Below, one piece after another: positions 61,416 through 64,000 of a stretch of 64,000 nucleotides of DNA. The notes below the pieces were generated by a model. That model made no database searches and was not told the DNA's origin. It worked only from the letters and a program-made list of their open reading frames with translations. The stretch comes from Listeria grayi DSM 20601 (GTDB taxonomy: Bacteria; Bacillota; Bacilli; Lactobacillales; Listeriaceae): assembly GCF_000148995.1 (NCBI RefSeq), contig NZ_GL538353.1, positions 124,001-188,000 on the forward strand. Reading direction: 5' to 3'. A program made the position numbers and the translations under genes. Each line of letters begins with the position of its first letter. The stretch's first letter is position 1.

Positions 61416-61907
61416 ATGACAGCAAAACTAATTATTATTCGAGGAAATTCCGGCAGCGGTAAAACTACGATCGCAAAAGCATTACAAAAAAATTTAGGAA
61501 CAGGAGCGCTGCTTCTTTCGCAGGACGTGATTCGGCGGGAGATGCTGGCGGTAAAAGATACAGCCGGCAACGCAAGCATCGAGCTGATTCGTCATTTGGC
61601 AGAGTACGGGAGAGCGAACTATGCCTATGTGATTGTGGAAGGGATTCTCGCTAAACACAAATATGGCGACATGCTTCATGAGCTAATCACGCTTTTCAAG
61701 GATGAGGCGGCAGTTTATTATTGCGATATTTCTTTTCCAGAAACGGTAAGACGTCACAAGATGAAAGGGAAAGCGGCTGATTTTGGAGTCGCAGAACTTG
61801 AAAAATGGTGGTTGCCCGCGGATTGGTTGGGAGAAGCGGGAGAAAAGTTCCTTGGAGAAGCACTGACACTAGAGGAATCCGTGGCATTTATACGAGCTGC
61901 ACTTTAA
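61416..61907 (+). CDS. AAA/zeta-toxin-like P-loop kinase
   Basis: A 163-residue protein with Walker A IIRGNSGSGKTTIAKAL at residues about 6-22 and a later YYCDISFPETVRRHKMKGK segment typical of small phosphotransferases. ATG at 61416 follows AAAGGAG. The substrate (nucleoside, sugar, antibiotic or other) is unknown. Listeria and Bacillus have many single-gene relatives annotated as kinases. No toxin-antitoxin partner is visible. Confidence 0.8.
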   Translation: MTAKLIIIRGNSGSGKTTIAKALQKNLGTGALLLSQDVIRREMLAVKDTAGNASIELIRHLAEYGRANYAYVIVEGILAKHKYGDMLHELITLFKDEAAVYYCDISFPETVRRHKMKGKAADFGVAELEKWWLPADWLGEAGEKFLGEALTLEESVAFIRAAL

Positions 61908-61948
61908 AAAAGCAAGTTGCTTTCTGTCAATAGACATGTTAAATTATT

Positions 61949-61974
61949 TATAATGGTCGTTCTATATAAAGGAG
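61949..61974 (+). promoter_or_regulatory. -10 box and operator before TetR gene (61983)
   Basis: TATAAT (61949-61954) then GGTCGTTCTATATAAAGGAG. The stretch CGTTCTATATAAAG is shared with 62578-62590 upstream of the MFS gene. Confidence 0.6.
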
Positions 61975-61982
61975 AGGATGGA

Positions 61983-62534
61983 ATGAAAAAATCACTGAAA
62001 AAGGAAGCACTGATTCAAACAGCCACCTCGTTGTTTTATCAACATGGGTTTCATGCCGTTGGTGTAAAAAATATATTAGAGCAAGCACAAGTCGCTTCGA
62101 TGACGATGTATTACCATTTTCAATCGAAGGAAGAATTGATCAAAGAAGTGTTAGTTCGCCGAGAAGCGAAGTATCTGCAATTATTAGAAGAGAAAATCGA
62201 TCGTAAAAATGGCGCCGGACGCTATTTGGATTCGTTGATAAACGCTCATATCGAATGGATCGATCAAGAAGCAGCGAATGGCTGTATGTTTTTACGAGCG
62301 AAACAAGAATATTCGGGTGTGAATGAGGAAATCGTTACTTTATCTACCGATCATAAAAAACGACTTTTGGCCAAAATTGCTGCAGATCAGGCATTTTTTC
62401 AGGCTTCTTCCTCATTTAGTATAGAGGCAGTGATGATCTTGGAAGGAATAACTTCAATGGCACAAGTACTAGATATAGAAACAGTAAAAGCAACCGCATT
62501 GATGCTAGCGAAGAAAATGCAGCTTTCTTCTTAA
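61983..62534 (+). CDS. TetR-family regulator of the MFS gene
   Basis: A 183-residue regulator. ATG at 61983 has AAAGGAGAGG upstream. The HTH (LIQTATSLFYQHGFHAVGVKNILEQAQVASMTMYYHFQSKEELI) is typical of the branch with MTMYYHF. It sits 65 bases before an MFS gene with the same operator-like motif at both promoters, so it likely represses both. Confidence 0.9.
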   Translation: MKKSLKKEALIQTATSLFYQHGFHAVGVKNILEQAQVASMTMYYHFQSKEELIKEVLVRREAKYLQLLEEKIDRKNGAGRYLDSLINAHIEWIDQEAANGCMFLRAKQEYSGVNEEIVTLSTDHKKRLLAKIAADQAFFQASSSFSIEAVMILEGITSMAQVLDIETVKATALMLAKKMQLSS

Positions 62535-62567
62535 TGGAAGGCTGCATATCATTTTTTAGTTTTTATT

Positions 62568-62590
62568 ATAATGAACGTTCTATATAAAGA
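62568..62590 (+). promoter_or_regulatory. -10 box and operator before MFS gene
   Basis: TATAAT (62568-62573) overlaps the palindromic GAACGTTC (62574-62581), followed by TATATAAAG as at 61961. Confidence 0.6.
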
Positions 62591-62599
62591 GGTGTTGAT

Positions 62600-63733
62600 A
62601 TGAAAAGTAAAGTTTTAGTAATGGCTGGATTGCCAATGATCGCAGTCACTTATGGGCTTTCACGGTTTAGTTATGGGTTGTTGCTTCCAGGCATAAATCA
62701 AACGTTGCATATGAACCAAGCAACGAGCGGGATTGTTTCTGCTTTATCCTATATAGCTTATTGTCTGGCAATTGTTACGGCGATGATTGTCGCTAATAAA
62801 TGGCCGCCGCGAACGATTTTAATGATTGCGGGGATTTCGGCTATTACTGGGCTGGGGTCGATCGCAGGTTCGTTTAATGCGGTTCTATTAGGGACGGGAG
62901 TGTTTTTAGCGGGATTGAGTACTGGATTTTCGTCACCGCCGTATGCGGATATCGTTGACAGTCAAATAGAAAAAAGTAAGCAAAATCAAGTGAATTCCTG
63001 GATCAATTCGGGGACAAGTATTGGAACTGCTTTGGCAGGATTGACAGCGATTTGGCTAGTAGATAATTGGCGGGGAGCCTATGTATTGTTTATGGGGATC
63101 GCTATTTTGGTAACAGCTGTGAATTATAAAGGTACGCCCAAACAAGAGAAGACTAAGCACCAGCTAAGGCTGAAACTATCTAAAAAAGAGCGAGGACATG
63201 CTGTCAAATTAGGAATTGCCGCGCTAGTCATCGGTTTTTCCTGTTCTGCCTATTGGCTATTTTCGCGTGATTTTATGCTGCACGTCGATACTGTTTCTGT
63301 TTATGTGGGAAAATGGTTTTGGGTGATTATTGGGGCAGCAGGAATATGGGGAGGAACGGTTGGGATCTTTATCCATAAGTTCGGGATCGCGATGGCATAC
63401 ATTATGTCGATCGCTGCGCTTTCAACTGCTTCTTTGTTGTTGAGTATTCCTGCTCTGAATAACTTTCTTGGGCTTCTTTCGCCGATGCTGTTTGGAAGTG
63501 CGTATATTTTTATGTCGGGAGTTTTGTTGGTCTGGGGGATCTCGGTGTTTCAAGATAATCCTTCATTTGGTTTGGGGATGCCGTTTTTTCTACTTGCCTT
63601 TGGACAGGCTATTGGCGCAGCCGTTTCGGGGATAGTGGCAGGCTGGATAGGATACGGAACATTATTTTTTGGTGCTGCATTAGTCGGATATGCGACACTG
63701 CTTTTGAAACCAGACACTCGCTCCAAAAAATGA
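62600..63733 (+). CDS. MFS transporter (YbfB-like)
   Basis: A 377-residue membrane protein with about 12 helices. The N-terminus GLPMIAVTYGLSRFSYGLLLPGI and the cytoplasmic loop between helices 6 and 7 (KGTPKQEKTKHQLRLKLSKKERG) fit the YbfB/CynX-like branch of the major facilitator superfamily. Probably an efflux pump induced by the TetR ligand. Confidence 0.88.
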   Translation: MKSKVLVMAGLPMIAVTYGLSRFSYGLLLPGINQTLHMNQATSGIVSALSYIAYCLAIVTAMIVANKWPPRTILMIAGISAITGLGSIAGSFNAVLLGTGVFLAGLSTGFSSPPYADIVDSQIEKSKQNQVNSWINSGTSIGTALAGLTAIWLVDNWRGAYVLFMGIAILVTAVNYKGTPKQEKTKHQLRLKLSKKERGHAVKLGIAALVIGFSCSAYWLFSRDFMLHVDTVSVYVGKWFWVIIGAAGIWGGTVGIFIHKFGIAMAYIMSIAALSTASLLLSIPALNNFLGLLSPMLFGSAYIFMSGVLLVWGISVFQDNPSFGLGMPFFLLAFGQAIGAAVSGIVAGWIGYGTLFFGAALVGYATLLLKPDTRSKK

Positions 63734-63737
63734 TGTT

Positions 63738-63770
63738 AAAAAGGCCTGTACAAATGCACAGGGCTTTTTA
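63738..63770. terminator. Terminator after MFS gene
   Basis: AAAAGGCCTGT and ACAGGGCTTTTT form an imperfect stem followed by T-rich DNA. Confidence 0.65.
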
Positions 63771-63774
63771 ATGC

Positions 63775-64000
63775 TTACAACACGTATTTTCCGTCCCATT
63801 CGCCATTTTGCTTTTCAAAACAATCTGTTTGTCGAACAAGGAGATTGCTTTTTTCGTTGTCTTTTTTGGTAATCAGATCCCAGCTTTGAATGGTACAAAC
63901 GATTCCCATTCTTTCCGTGATAAGTACGTCCATTTCTTTAATAGTAACGTCACATGATGCTAGATTGGAGAAAGCTTCATCGAATTCTTTATAAGCAGGT
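63775..64000 (-). CDS. NTF2/SnoaL-like protein (5' end outside window)
   Basis: The last 74 residues are visible, ending KQNGEWDGKYVL before the TAA at 63775-63777. The pattern (EMDVLITERMGIVCTIQSWDLITKKD, then LLVRQTDCFEKQNGEWD) resembles the C-terminal strands of DUF4440/SnoaL-type NTF2-like proteins. Its function cannot be named from the fragment. Confidence 0.6.
   Translation of the reverse strand, partial: PAYKEFDEAFSNLASCDVTIKEMDVLITERMGIVCTIQSWDLITKKDNEKSNLLVRQTDCFEKQNGEWDGKYVL

Noticed and set aside
61416-61907. Zeta-type toxin of a toxin-antitoxin pair
   Set aside because: No small antitoxin gene precedes or follows it, and the protein is shorter than typical zeta toxins.
1-64000. 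tRNA, rRNA, T-box or riboswitch elements
   Set aside because: No cloverleaf, rRNA-like block or conserved riboswitch core was noticed by eye; a covariance-model search was not possible here.

Overview
The window reads as a low-GC Gram-positive chromosome segment (Bacillota, roughly 40% GC by eye). The genus is inferred, not proven. A Listeria relative is most likely, perhaps of the L. grayi type. The reasons are a maltodextrin operon in the order neopullulanase-malE-malF-malG-DUF1189-maltose phosphorylase, a PdxR regulator divergent from pdxST, a lipase/DUF1433 module, a phosphoketolase and Zur, CcpA and BirA sites of Bacillus type. Another lineage of Listeriaceae or Enterococcus-like bacteria is not excluded. 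No rRNA, tRNA, CRISPR array or complete insertion sequence was seen.

Layout. 1-4.2 kb: a TreR-type repressor (cut by the window edge) divergent from a GH65 phosphorylase with an unusual N-terminal domain, then beta-phosphoglucomutase. 4.2-5.8 kb: an AT-rich island bracketed by two copies of a perfect hairpin, holding a small membrane protein and a frameshifted secreted papain-like hydrolase. 6-23 kb: housekeeping and accessory single genes (lipoprotein, GNAT, TSUP exporter, 2-hydroxyacid dehydrogenase, aldehyde dehydrogenase, HmoB-like monooxygenase, photolyase, MATE pump, TetR/epimerase pair, permease/amidohydrolase pair, phosphoketolase). Among them sits a zinc-starvation locus with Zur boxes and a zinc-free L32. 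23-24.4 kb: an NmrA-type reductase with an Rrf2 regulator.

24.6-38.1 kb: the maltodextrin regulon, from a LacI repressor through MalL, neopullulanase, MalEFG, a DUF1189 protein, maltose phosphorylase and a second alpha-glucosidase to a second beta-phosphoglucomutase. cre sites and a shared 12-bp operator lie at its two promoters. Dextrins are imported, trimmed to maltose, phosphorolysed to glucose and beta-glucose-1-phosphate, and the latter isomerised to glucose-6-phosphate. 38.2-42.4 kb: a FtsX-type ABC exporter. 42.5-44.0 kb: a lone, very AT-rich putative nuclease-helicase, probably horizontally acquired and a defence candidate.

45.3-48.6 kb: a tightly coupled ABC importer with a ModD/NadC-like phosphoribosyltransferase. 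48.7-53.9 kb: the most striking locus, a seven-gene operon behind a textbook BirA operator. It encodes BioY plus an acyl-CoA ligase, thiolase, two hot-dog proteins, a FabG-like reductase and a FabK-like enoyl reductase. Together these could form a complete acyl-chain elongation cycle under biotin control. 54-58 kb: isochorismatase-like hydrolase, Lrp-type regulator and the PdxR/PdxST vitamin B6 locus. 58-60.7 kb: a lipase/DUF1433 module next to a 5'-truncated MerR gene. 60.8-64 kb: a secreted small protein, an AAA kinase, a TetR/MFS pair and a partial NTF2-like gene.
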